A stretch of DNA of 64,000 nucleotides from Owenia fusiformis (taxonomy: Eukaryota; Annelida; Polychaeta; Sabellida; Oweniidae): positions 9,322,432 through 9,386,431 of the forward strand of contig CAIIXF020000012.1 in the NCBI GenBank assembly GCA_903813345.2, in the 5' to 3' direction. Below are positions 1-34,200 of the stretch, piece by piece; position 1 is the first letter of the stretch; every line of letters starts with the position of its first letter. Under the pieces are notes generated by a model that did not search any database, was not told the origin of the DNA, and worked only from the letters and a program-made list of their open reading frames with translations. A program made the translations under genes and the position numbers.

Positions 1-3000
1 TTGAAACTGCCATCTTTTATTATATACATGTACATGTTTTATTCATTCTTGGTGTTTTATTTCTACAGGGTTATGTACACAAGAGATGAACCAACACAAC
101 CTGATGACATCACTCCTGATATTGAAACTGCCATCTTTTATTATATACATGTACATGTTTTATTCATTCTTGGTGTTTTATTTCTACAGAGTAATGTACA
201 CAAGAGATGAACCAACACAACCTGATGACATCACTCCTGATATTGAAACTGCCATCTTTTATTATATACATGTACATGTTTTGTTCATTCTTGGTGTTTT
301 ATTTCTGCAGAGTAATGTACACAAGAGATGAACCAACACAACCTGATGACACCACTTCTGATATTGAAACTGCCATCTTTTATTATATACATGTACATGT
401 TTTGTTCATTCTTGGTGTTTTATTTCTACAGGGTTATATACACAAGAGATGAACCAACACAACCTGATGACATCACTCCTGATATTGAAACTGCCATCTT
501 TTATTATATACATGTACATGTTTTATTCATTCTTGGTGTTTTATTTCTACAGGGTTATGTACACAAGAGATGAACCAACACAACCTGATGACATCACTCC
601 TGATATTGAAACTGCCATCTTTTATTATATACATGTACATGTTTTACTTATTCTTGGTGTTTTATTTCTACAGGGTTATGTACACAAGAGATGAACCAAC
701 ACAACCTGATGACATCACTCCTGATATTGAAACTGCCATATTTTATTATATACATGTACATGTTTTATTCATTCTTGGTGTTTTATTTCTACAGGGTAAT
801 GTACACAAGAGATGAACCAACACAACCTGATGACATCACTCCTGATATTGAAACTGCCATCTTTTATTATATACATGTACATGTTTTATTCATTCTTGGT
901 TGTTTTATTTCTACAGGGTAATGTACACAAGAGATGAACCAACACAACCTGATGACATCGCTCCTGATATTGAAACTGCCATCTTTTATTATATACATGC
1001 ACATGTTTTATTCATTCTTGGTGTTTTATTTCTGCAGAGTTATGTACAAAAGAGATGAACCAACACAACCTGATGACATCACTCCTGATATTGAAACTGC
1101 CATCTTTTATTATATACATGTACATGTTTTATTCATTCTTGGTGTTTTATTTCTGCAGGGTAATGTACACAAGAGATGAACCAACACAACCTGATGACAT
1201 CACTCCTGATATTGAAACTGCCATCTTTTATTATATACATGTACATGTTTTATTCATTCTTGGTGTTTTATTTCTACAGGGTTATGTACACAAGAGATGA
1301 ACCAACACAACCTGATGACATCACTTCTGATATTGAAACTGCCATATTTTATTATATACATGTACATGTTTTATTCATTCTTGGTGTTTTATTTCTGCAG
1401 AGTAATGTACACAAGAGATGAACCAACACAACCTGATGACATCACTCCTGATATTGAAACTGCCATCTTTTATTATATACATGTACATGTTTTATTCATT
1501 CTTGGTGTTTTATTTCTGCAGAGTAATGTACACAAGAGATGAACCAACACAACCTGATGACATCACTCCTGATATTGAAACTGCCATCTTTTATTATATA
1601 CATGCACATGTTTTATTCATTCTTGGTGTTTTATTTCTACAGGGTTATGTACACAAGAGATGAACCAACACAACCTGATGACATCACTCCTGATATTGAA
1701 ACTGCCATCTTTTATTATATACATGCACATGTTTTATTCATTCTTGGTGTTTTATTTCTGCAGGGTTATGTACACAAGAGATGAACCAACACAACCTGAT
1801 AACATCACTCCTGATATTGAAACTGCCATCTTTTATTATATACATGCACATGTTTTATTCATTCTTTATGTTTTATTTCTGCAGAGTAATGTACACAAGA
1901 GATGAACCAACACAACCTGATGACATCACTCCTGATATTGAAACTGCCATCTTTTATTATATACATGCACATGTTTTATTCATTCTTGGTGTTTTATTTC
2001 TGCATGGTTATGTGCACAAGAGATGAACCAACACAACCTGATGACATCACTCCTGATATTGAAACTGCTATCTTTTATTATATGGTACATGTACATGTTT
2101 TATTCATTCTTGGTGTTTTATTTCTACAGAGTTATGTACACAAGAGATGAACCAACACAACCTGATGACATCACTCCTGATATTGAAACTGCCATCTTTT
2201 ATTATATACATGCACATGTTTTATTCATTCTTATGTTTTATTTCTGCAGAGTAATGTACACAAGAGATGAACCAACACAACCTGATGACATCACTCCTGA
2301 TATTGAAACTGCCATCTTTTATTATATACGTGTACATGTTCTATTTATTCTTGGTGTTTTATTTCTGCAGAGTAATGTACACAAGAGATGAACCAACACA
2401 ACCTGATGACATCACTCCTGATATTGAAACTGCCATATTTTATTATATACATGTACATGTTTTATTCATTCTTGGTGTTTTATTTCTGCAGGGTAATGTA
2501 CACAAGAGATGAACCAACACAACCTGATGACATCACTCCTGATATTGAAACTGCCATCTTTTATTATATACATGTACATGTTTTATTCATTCTTGGTGTT
2601 TTATTTCTGCATGGTTATGTGCACAAGAGATGAACCAACACAACCTGATGACATCACTCCTGATATTGAAACTGCTATCTTTTATTATATGGTACATGTA
2701 CATGTTTTATTCATTCTTGGTGTTTTATTTCTACAGAGTTATGTACACAAGAGATGAACCAACACAACCTGATGACATCACTCCTGATATTGAAACTGCC
2801 ATCTTTTATTATATACATGCACATGTTTTATTCATTCTTTATGTTTTATTTCTGCAGAGTAATGTACACAAGAGATGAACCAACACAACCTGATGACATC
2901 ACTCCTGATATTGAAACTGCCATCTTTTATTATATACGTGTACATGTTCTATTTATTCTTGGTGTTTTATTTCTGCAGAGTAATGTACACAAGAGATGAA

Positions 3001-5152
3001 CCAACACAACCTGATGACATCACTCCTGATATTGAAACTGCCATCTTTTATTATATACATGTACATGTTTTATTCATTCTTGGTGTTTTATTTCTGCAGG
3101 GTAATGTACACAAGAGATGAACCAACACAACCTGATGACATCACTCCTGATATTGAAACTGCCATCTTTTATTATATACATGTACATGTTTTATTCATTC
3201 TTGGTGTTTTATTTCTGCATGGTTATGTACACAAGAGATGAACCAACACAACCTGATGACATCACTTCTGATATTGAAACTGCCATCTTTTAATATACAT
3301 GTACATGTTTTATTCATTCTTGGTGTTTTATTTCTGCAGGGTAATGTACACAAGAGATGAACCAACACAACCTGATGACATCACTTCTGATATTGAAACT
3401 GCCATCTTTTAATATACATGTACATGTTTTATTCATTCTTGGTGTTTTATTTCTGCATGGTTATGTACACAAGAGATGAACCAACACAACCTGATGACAT
3501 CACTTCTGATATTGAAACTGCCATCTTTTAATATACATGTACATGTTTTATTCATTCTTGGTGTTTTATTTCTGCAGAGTAATGTACACAATAGATGAAC
3601 CAACACAACCTGATGACATCACTCCTGATATTGAAACTGCCACATCTTTTATTATATACATGTACATGTTTTATTCATTCTTGGTGTTTTATATCTACAG
3701 AGTTATGTACACAAGAGATGAACCAACACAACCTGATGACATCACTCCTGATATTGAAACTGCCATCTTTTATTATATACATGTACATGTTTTATTCATT
3801 CTTGGTGTTTTATTTCTACAGGGTTATGTACACAAGAGATGAACCAACACAACCTGATGACATCACTCCTGATATTGAAACTGCCATCTTTTATTATATA
3901 CGTGTACATGTTCTATTTATTCTTGGTGTTTTATTTCTGCAGAGTAATGTACACAAGAGATGAACCAACACAACCTGATGACATCACTCCTGATATTGAA
4001 ACTGCCATATTTTATTATATACATGTACATGTTTTATTCATTCTTGGTGTTTTATTTCTACAGAGTAATGTACACAAGAGATGAACCAACACAACCTGAT
4101 GACATCACTCCTGATATTGAAACTGCCATCTTTTATTATATACATGTACATGTTTTATTCATTCTTGGTGTTTTATTTCTGCAGAGTAATGTACACAAGA
4201 GATGAACCAACACAACCTGATGACATCACTCCTGATATTGAAACTGCCATATTTTATTATATACATGTACATGTTTTATTCATTCTTGGTGTTTTATTTC
4301 TGCAGGGTAATGTACACAATAGATGAACCAACACAACCTGATGACATCACTCCTGATATTGAAACTGCCATCTTTTATTATATACATGCACATGTTTTAT
4401 TCATTCTTGGTGTTTTATTTCTGCAGGGTAAAGTACACAAGAGATGAACCAACACAACCTGATGACCTCACTCCTGATATTGAAACTGCCATCTTTTATT
4501 ATATACATGTACATATTTTATTCATTCTTGGTGTTTTATTTCTGCAGGGTAATGTACACAATAGATGAACCAACACAACCTGATGACATCACTCCTGATA
4601 TTGAAACTGCCATCTTTTATTATATACATGTACATGTTTTATTCATTCTTGGTGTTTTATTTCTGCAGGGTAATGTACACAATAGATGAACCAACACAGC
4701 CTGATGACATCACTCCTGATATTGAAACTGCCATCTTTTATTATATACATGTACATGTTTTATTCATTCTTGGTGTTTTATTTCTGCAGGGTAATGTACA
4801 CAATAGATGAACCAACACAACCTGATGACATCACTCCTGATATTGAAACTGCCATCTATTAATATACATGTACATGTTTTATTCATTCTTGGTGTTTTAT
4901 ATATGCAGGGTTATGTACACAAGAGATGAACCAACACAACCTGATGACATCACTCCTGATATTGAAACTGCCACATCTTTTATTATATACATGTACATGT
5001 TTTATTCATTCTTGGTGTTTTATTTCTACAGGGTTATGTACACAAGAGATGAACCAACACAACCTGATGACATCACTCCTGATATTGAAACTGCCATCTT
5101 TTATTATATACATGTACATGTTTTATTCATTCTTGGTGTTTTATTTCTGCAG

Positions 5153-25546
<20,394 letters not shown>

Positions 25547-27056
25547 ATGGTTATTGGGACTTAGTGATGTCTACTGTATGTGAGTGAGATGAGGACTTCA
25601 TCAGGACTTGATGAGTGATGGAATACTTCATGAGTGCGTTTTGTGCTCAAATGCTACAAATGAACACTTTTAGAAAGATCATTTTATGCTCAATGTTTTG
25701 ACAAATGAGCAATTTTGTCACATTAATGATAGTGGCAATAGAACGATTGTGCAGAAGACGAGTCACAGGCCACATCATGTATGGCCTTAAGACATTTGCA
25801 TTAATTCTACAGATAAAAGGGTATTGCGTATCTAATTTTATACATATTGAAATTGTCATTTTAAAATCATGTCATACAGTCATAATTGTTCCTTTTGACT
25901 AACGATTATAAACTATTTTGACACCCCATGACCAGGAATACTTTAGGAGCATTTCTGTATTTTAAATACAATACATTCTCTCAAGGATTGAGTTGTTGGA
26001 TGATTTAACATTGTATGTCTTGTTTCCTGACCTTTGACTCAGTGCTGCCAAACTTATTCAATCTGGATACAACACATGAATGGATTAAACCCCTCACAAT
26101 TCATGAAGACATGGGCTCATATTCTCTTTACACATTTAAAAAGATTTTGTACATAATCATGACTTAAAAGAATGAATGTTTTGTAAAGGAAACTTTTGTT
26201 CTAAGGGTTATGAAGACAAAAAGCACATCTATTGTGACATCTTATAGCCCAAACATATACTAATACAGTTAACTAGCCTAATTAAAGACTCACTATGCAT
26301 ATTTTTTTAACTTCATAGTATTTCCAATGGATTGACAAGTACTTTATCTTTCATTAGACATCAAAAAACGGGCCACATCAAAAACAGCTCAAACGGGCCA
26401 CATCAAAGCGTACAATAAATTATTAAAAATATTTTTGATCTGTGAAGTTTTTATATATCAAGTTTTACCAATGTCAATGAAAGATGGCAAAGTTGTTTGT
26501 AGTACATGATTCATTCATTTTTCATTTTTATAGAAGTATCACCATCTTTTAAATCAAGAGTTTATATTTGATTGATCGTGTAAACAACATGTTTCAATGA
26601 ATACTTTTTCTTTTTTCCTTCTAAATTAAGCAAAGTGGGCCTTTAACTGGGCCCTGGGTATTAAAGACTCAGCTAAATGACTTTTGGATACTGGTTGTTG
26701 ACCATGATTTTTGTCTTTTGGACCCTGACTGCTGCCTAATGGACCTAGTTCATTGTCTACTGAATCCTAGTTGTTGCAGACTTGACACTGAGGTCTTTGT
26801 ACCTTATTATTGTTTTCTTCTTTACCTTGATAATTGCCTTCTGTGCCCTGGAAATGTAGTAAAATATAAGTATATATTAAATGTATGTTCATTCTGATAT
26901 TAATCAACAGATTTCTTAAATGTACTTGTACAAAATTATACAGCAAATAAAAAGTTGTATATCAAACAATCATTTTTAGAAATATATTCGTGAGAAATAT
27001 GATATATTGAAAAGTAAATTTAGTGATGAGGTGATTAGGTTAACAAAAAAGCAAAC
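25547..27056. other. no clear gene
   Basis: Probably BLTP2 3' UTR followed by AT-rich intergenic sequence and the unresolved 3' part of the minus-strand gene. Confidence 0.4.
26414..26419 (+). promoter_or_regulatory. candidate BLTP2 polyadenylation signal
   Basis: The first AATAAA on the plus strand that I see after the BLTP2 stop, about 870 bp downstream. The interval 25547-26413 holds no recognisable gene and would be 3' UTR if this signal is used. Position alone supports it. Confidence 0.3.
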
Positions 27057-29705
27057 CTAACAAATGGCTGTTGAGAATCAGACCAATTTGATAGGAGAGT
27101 TCATTTGTCCCAAACTTGAGAACTTCCTGAAAAATAATTTATATGGTTAATTTAGTTGTTGTATAGTTCGTAACTGTAACAGTTTAAGTTGAATAAATTG
27201 TAGTTACAGGATGATCCAGAAGTAACGTCAAAGGTGTTGCCATTTCAATAATACTTGACTAATGATCTTGAAACTTAGTACAGATGTCCTCCAAACATTA
27301 TCGAGTTAATATCTGAAAAATACAGCTTCAGCTATTTTTGGGTTCATTTCATGGTTACTATGATAACCCAATGTGACTGCCACAACTTGATCCTGCCCCA
27401 TATTCTGTCCCAAGTAAAAATACTTAATGTCTCCCCTGAAAAAGAGTGAGTGAACCTGGTTAATTTTGCACATTAACAAATTAAGGAAACACATCTTGAC
27501 TCATGCTTTTTATTGTGAATCTTCCACTAACTTGCCTTTCAAATATTCTAGATAAATGACAGTGTGAAAATCTGCATGAATGTCATAGTTTATTGGTGAA
27601 CAGGAACAGGTACAATTAATACAAAATTGAAAGTTTGTCTGGGCCTATGTTGGTGAGGGTAATTTGTTATGTCTTACATCATGCTCCTCTGCAAGGCTCT
27701 GCAGCAAGAGGCCTTCCTTCGGGAGGGTCAAATCCTCATGGGGATTTTGTGGTTTTGCTAAAATAATATATATATACACTGTACACTGATAAGTTGATTA
27801 TTCAGAATGTTGATGAGCACAGCTACAGGGTGACACAAGAAAAATAGAACCCACCAAAAGTGTAATTATTTCTTTAATACTCATCCTATTGACATAATTT
27901 TTCATGTACATAAACCAGAATTTGGAGGGTTCTGTTTTTGGGTCACCCTGTATAGTATCGAAAATATAAGCTTAATAGCCAAAAAGCATTGCTTCAACAA
28001 TCAAAGAAGCAGCCATTTTAAATTGTTGCAAATTATTTTCCAAAACTTGTACTTATATGATTTTTGATCACTATAGATAGTCTAAACCTAAGAGAAACAG
28101 CAGCTCAGTTTTTCACCAATCATGCCCTGACTCATTTAGATTCTGAACACTAACCATTAAGTGCTATCACAGAACGAGCTTTTTTGATAATATTTCAAAA
28201 AGAGGTATCAAAATGTTCTCTTCGAGTGTTGCATTGTGAGTAATTATTCAAGAACACATTCCAATAAAAATATAATTTTTGGGAGAATGTTCACTTTCAT
28301 TATTGCCATAATAATGATGAATTCCATTCTATATTAAATTATCAATGTATGCAGATACTCATGTTTTTATGTTGTTGTTTTTTAAAATCATACATGAAAA
28401 CCGCAAAACAAGATTCTTCTTGGAATGTGTACAGGAAGCATTTTTTCTCCAATTTTCAAAACCAAGGCAATGCTTATGTATGAAATATGGGAAGTTGCCT
28501 ACCCTTCTATTGAAAGCCCATGCATGATAGCAACCATGAGATGCCACATCAATAATTTCCCACAGATTTTTTACCACCAGCATCCACATTTTCAAAAATA
28601 TATTATATAAGCATGCAAACAGATTTGAACTTACTGTCTCTCCAGATGACTGTAGCATCATACAAAGTACCATTGTATGGAGCTCTCACCAGACTGCCAG
28701 TGCCAACCTCAATGGTTCCATCAGTCTCACAATCTTGCAGCTTTACGCAACATTCGAGCCCATCTTGGAAACGTATTGCCAACCATTCTAAAAAGTAATA
28801 AAACTGAATTGTGCCATTGATTTGATTTAATAAGATGTCATCTCAGGCTATTTAACTATTATTATTATGTTAATGTGTCTCCAATGTGAACTAGGCCCAC
28901 TGAGGAGCAGAGAAGGGTTCCCAGGGCTCCTGCTGCTCCCAGTTAAAAATATCAAAATCATGCAGCTTTCAATGGCAGTTACTGAAATAAAACTTTATCA
29001 GTTGCATCGGATCCAAAGGAATTCCCTAGAGGGGGGGGGGCGATCTGGACAAAAAAGGGTGGACCATTTTGTGCAAAAAATTTTTTCGAGCATTCTGTGA
29101 AAACAATCTGGGTCGGTGAATTTGTATGATCCGACCCGATCCGGATAAATTTTGTCATGGTAATGATGCATTGTGGGATTAATCTTAATATTTGGCCAAA
29201 ACTTTGAAATTTGAGGCACATTCCCGGGGCACCTTTTGAAAAAATCTCCAAAAGATGGTCGCCCCCCACCCCCTTCGGATGCCTATGCTTATTCACCATT
29301 TTCAAGTAGTTTGCCGTTGACGCTAACATTTGAACCCCTCCCTGGAATTCTGCAATAAAGAAAAGCATCATCGGCGAAACGAAGCCAGTGGGGAGGAGTA
29401 GCAAGATCCCACGAACCCCCTGCATGGCTTCATGGACTTCTAGCTTGATGAAACTAAATACATACATGTATTAGTATTTACCAACAAGGTCAGTCTAGGC
29501 TAAAGATTAGATCAAAATCAAGTTTAAGTTTGGCGGGTTTGACAGCCTTGTGGGCTTGGGCCACTTCAGATATGCTCATTTTTATAGGAAGCTGACTGTA
29601 ATTGAACAAACTAGAACTTTTATGTCAGTGTAATGTTTGTACAATTCTATAATTACCTATTTCATCAGCAAAGAAACGGCATTTCACATTCCTCGGCCCA
29701 CTCAT
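27057..29705 (-). CDS. unrecognised multi-exon gene, possibly transposon-derived
   Basis: Four exons join openly with good splice sites: 29705-29657 (MSGPRNVKCRFFADEI), 28787-28635 (…WLAIRFQDGLECCVKLQD… …LVRAPYNGTLYDATVIWRD), 27757-27678 (…KPQNPHEDLTLPKEGLLLQS…) and 27126-27057 (EVLKFGTNELSYQIGLILNS…). Phases are 1, 1, 0, 1. The 3' part was not found, and a possible 22-nt exon at 26826-26847 is weak. The second exon loosely resembles the first exon of the BEN-like gene at 55603 (glycine, a hydrophobic strand, then 'A-V-I'), so it may be an accessory protein of another mobile element. Function unknown. Confidence 0.4.
27824..27952. mobile_element. 129-bp TA-flanked mariner-type MITE
   Basis: Termini TACAGGGTGACACAAGAAAA and GGTTCTGTTTTTGGGTCACCCTGTA (inverted, few mismatches), with TA at both edges. 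Confidence 0.75.
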
Positions 29706-30267
29706 CTTCAACCAGTTTTGTCAAATCTCTTCCCGCTTCAATTTTGAATTGAAAAACTTGGAACCAATCAGAACTCTTTCTTAGAAATAGATTTCTCTTC
29801 TTTTGTATATAATATGTCATTTTATACATTCCAGCTGAACACAAAGGACCTTATACACCCTCCATTGGGATCTCCCCATGGGAAAAAAATAATTCATCTG
29901 ATTTTTCAAAATGAGTATTCTGCTTCAATTATTACATTTATATGCACACTAGTATCTTGTTGACCTATATTCAGCACTGTATTGATGTATAGGCCACTTA
30001 TTAGGGTCATAATTCAATCATGAAGTGTAGAGGCATAGATTCCAAACCAGGAAGTATTTTTGTGTCTGTCAAAATCCATTTACATCCTACGCATCCCTGC
30101 ATCTTATCCAAATATGTTACTACCTAATGAAATATAATAGTATAATCTTTGGTTTTACAAACTTGTATGATATTTGATAAGTGTAAAAGTTGTTTTTGGA
30201 GCATTTTTCTATAGCTATTTTGTAGGGAAAAAATGATGAAAAAATGTACAATCTTTTAATTTTAAGT

Positions 30268-30368
30268 ATGACCTGAATCGATTGCAAACTTCATATTTGC
30301 ACATTTGATGAGATAAATCATTTGTGTCGTATTGTGAAATTATTAAGTTTGCAATCGATTCAGGTCAT
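30268..30368. mobile_element. 101-bp foldback with perfect 24-bp arms
   Basis: The arms start ATGACCTGAATCGATTGC on the left and end GCAATCGATTCAGGTCAT on the right; the 24-bp arms match perfectly around a 53-bp spacer. Confidence 0.85.
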
Positions 30369-30511
30369 AGTGTATTTTTGGTATTTCTGTGATAATCAAT
30401 GGAAATCAATGGCCTCTATTGGGATCTGCTGATATCCTCATGTTAAGTCAATGGTGCACACCCCCATGTAAGTTAATACAACCTTACTGAACGAAATGAT
30501 CCCTATCTCAG

Positions 30512-31224
30512 CTTATGTGTGTCCGAGCACTTTAATATTTTCCAAAGTATTATATGACATTTTATTCTTCATGTTACACCTACGAATGATTCATTTTGAC
30601 CATAGGGATATTTGCCAATAATTGCACCTTGTCCTTTAGATTCACAAACATCTGTAGTCTTAAATCAATTAAATGATAGTTTAATCTCATTTAATAAGAA
30701 ATAAGATTTTTCCCCCATCATGCCTTGCACTAGATTTCCCGCGTTGGTCAAAATGGAAATGGAAACTCAGCAAATTTCGAAGAAAAGGGGACCATACAAC
30801 AAAAACTCCAGAACTTCTGTATGGCATGAGAAGAAGCTACTCAACCACGAGGAATCATCATGGCCATGAATTTAGTGAAGATCAAAATCTCTGTTTACAG
30901 CTTATGTGTGTCCGAGCACTTTAATATTTTCCAAAGTATTATATGACATTTTATTCTTCATGTTACACCTACGAATGATTCATTTTGACCATAGGGATAT
31001 TTGCCAATAATTGCACCTTGTCCTTTAGATTCACAAACATCTGTAGTCTTAAATCAATTAAATGATAGTTTAATCTCATTTAATAAGAAATAAGATTTTT
31101 CCCCCATCATGCCTTGCACTAGATTTCCCGCGTTGGTCAAAATGGAAATGGAAACTCAGCAAATTTCGAAGAAAAGGGGACCATACAACAAAAACTCCAG
31201 AACTTCTGTATGGCATGAGAAGAA
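30512..31224 (+). repeat. recent tandem duplication of helicase 5' region with internal deletion
   Basis: 30512-30835 and 30901-31224 appear identical (324 bp, offset 389). In the first copy this block joins directly to GCTACTCAACCACG…GTTTACAG (30836-30900). In the second copy the same block is met again only at 32261-32325. The ~1,036 bp between is missing from the first copy. The junction carries the microhomology AAGAA. Confidence 0.85.
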
Positions 31225-34200
31225 AATAAAAAGAGAAAACGATGAAGACCGTTTAACACATGAAATAAATATTTGTGAAGGAGAGGGAACCATGGAAAAT
31301 ACTGACCAAGCTGGACCGGAACTCGAAGGTAAACAATTTGAAATTTCTGTGAAATCCGAATGTCTCTGATTATATCTACATGTCTATGGCAGTGTGCGAA
31401 ATAGGCACTCGACAAATTCGAGTGCAAACTTGGAAATTCGAGTGTAAAATCATGACAAAATGTCAAGTGTCAATCAGTTCGTTTTTGTTTTTTCCTAAAC
31501 TCAAAACTGAAGCAAAATGTCGCCGATTTTGGCCACAGAGACATGTAGCACTATGATATGAGATGAGCACTATGATAGGCCCTATAGTATAATAATAAGG
31601 GTAATAACACTTCACTACTTCCGGGTTCTGTAAATGAAAAAATAAAAAAAACTATTGTTCAGAATTCCACAATAAGGGTCTCATTTTTAAGAAAAATTAT
31701 TTAGCGGCAACATACATGTCATTATATTACTTGTAGACACGCTGCAAATATGATTTTTTCGTCTTATCTGTTACCTTAGCATCAGACCATGAAGTCCTGT
31801 ACAGACATATTTTTCATAGTTTACCTTATCGATCGATTTCTCCCTCAATATTTCGTCGATTGATCTCTGGTTTGATCCAGTTGTAATACACACATACGCA
31901 ATGGTATACGCTGTTCCAATTGTACTATTATTGTTCAAAAATGTGTAAAAGCATACTTATTTTAAAAATACGACTGTTTGATACGATTCTCTGCCGCCAT
32001 CTTGAAATAATGACGTAGTAAACTTGACCCGTCTGACCTTTCATAATTCTATATAGAAAGGGGCTATTAAAAATTATGTAAATAGTTAATAAACAAAAAT
32101 ATATATTTATATTTTGTTTTTTTAATGTTTAACTGCCCAAATATATTTTAAATCATAAGTAGATATTATGAATGAATGCCGACTGCTGATTGGCTGTGCT
32201 CTATATAAATAAATAAAAGCACATGGTTTATTTGGCTTAGTCAACATTTTGCGCCAAGAAGCTACTCAACCACGAGGAATCATCATGGCCATGAATTTAG
32301 TGAAGATCAAAATCTCTGTTTACAGCTAATTCAAAGCCAGCATAACGCTGTTTGTTTGGGTCAAGCGGGTACTGGGAAGACCAGGATTGTTAAAGAAGTT
32401 GCCCAAGCTGTGGATGATGTTGATGTCACCAGCACCAGTGGAATGTCATCCCAGCAATTTGTGGATTTGAAAAATTGTGCCATGACAATACATAGGTAAT
32501 TTTTTATGATATGAATTTCGAGAGTCTCATACACAACCCACAAGTCTTGCAAGTGAAATAAAAATGTAATATAACGTCATGTGTGGAGTGAACACTATTA
32601 GTCTTGCTCCAAGACTGTGGACCCTCTTATCTACTTCCCCAACACCACAAATATAGGTGTTTAGGGTCTAAGACACCAAGTAAGCACATTTGTCAAGATG
32701 ATACTTTTTAGCACCAACATGTACTGTACCTACAATGAGCATACTCAATAGGTGATCACTATTAGAGGGCCTATCATAGTGCTCATATCATAGTGCTACA
32801 TGTCTCTGTAACTTTTTTAGCACCTACATGTACTGTACCTACAATGAGCATAATCAATAGGTGTTCACTATTAGAGGGCCTATCATAGTGCTCATATCAT
32901 AGTACTCATATCATAGTGCTACATGTCTCTGTACACTTTTTTAGCACCTACATGTACTGTACCTACAATGAGCATACTCAATATGTCGTCGCGTGAGAAT
33001 AACTTTGTACTAACTGCCATTTTCAAAAAAATTGAGATAGACATGGAATTTTACTATTTGAAACACAGGCTTTCATCTCAGATACATGCCCCATCTCAAT
33101 TCCCTCTCATTAAGCTAGAATTCAGTGTGAAATTGTACCATCTCCAGACAAACAGCTTATTTCTAATTTCAAATTGTCATATCTGATAGCAACTGTTTCA
33201 ACCAATCAACTCTAAGAATTGGTCATGTGACTTGCAAAACTTGGAGTTATAACAATCTTATATTAAAACGAAGTATGCCAATATGCATGTTATTGTATCT
33301 AGAATGAAATAATGTTTTGTAACACAATACCATGCCAGTTTTCATGCTTGGCCTTTCAAGGTTTAGTTTTAGAACTATTACAAGTAGATCAAAAAAATAA
33401 AATGATACAGTATGTGTAATCCCATGCATATTCAAATTATATGCCCTCAATTACTCTTTGTATTATGGATGCTCATTGGATTATTAATGGCCACATGATA
33501 TGAAATAGAATTACTAATTTCCTCGAAAACCTAAATCCTTGCTAGCAGGGAAGATGAAAAGTACAAATGACCAGTTAATTAGATCATGTGAGCAGTCAAA
33601 AGTACCCTTTATCTTCCCTGATACCAGGTCTTATAGGGATTTGAATGGCCAAATACAATAGAAATGCATATACGAAGCTGTCATCATTAAATGTTGAAAA
33701 TGAAAGACTACTTATTTGTTTCTTCAAATAGAGTACATAATAATAGGTTATATACTAGATATAGTAATCAAAACAAATAGTAACTGTCATATTATGCACT
33801 ACATTGCTTTTACTGACCATACACTATATCAATAAGGAGTTATCTTTATGTTAGTATAGTCCCTTAAAACACTTATTTTATTTTCTCTTCATCTATGATT
33901 TACTTTGCGCTTTTCACTGAACATCTGGGATCTTTTTAGTTATTTTATTACTAGTATGTTTTTCAGATTTGTCCTTTCTTTTGCATTTTTGGGATCATTG
34001 TTTTTAGATCATCTACATCTTATTTTGGAAAAGTAACAAATTGGTTCAATTTCTTTACAAAGAGCCACTCTTAGTCTCCACTTCTACAATTGTTTCAATT
34101 CCCAATTGTACTCCACAGAGTAGCAAACAACAGAAAATGAATGGATAATGATAGCAGCATCCCAATGAACAAAATGTGATTACCTAAATCGAGGTTTCAT

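Noticed and set aside
28979-29467. 162-residue minus-strand frame
   Set aside because: It crosses the intron of the minus-strand gene and a poly-G run, with no domain signal or splice support.
30836-30900. Processed (intron-less) retrocopy of the helicase
   Set aside because: The missing 1 kb does not begin with GT or end with AG, and the copy is a tandem neighbour that includes upstream noncoding sequence.
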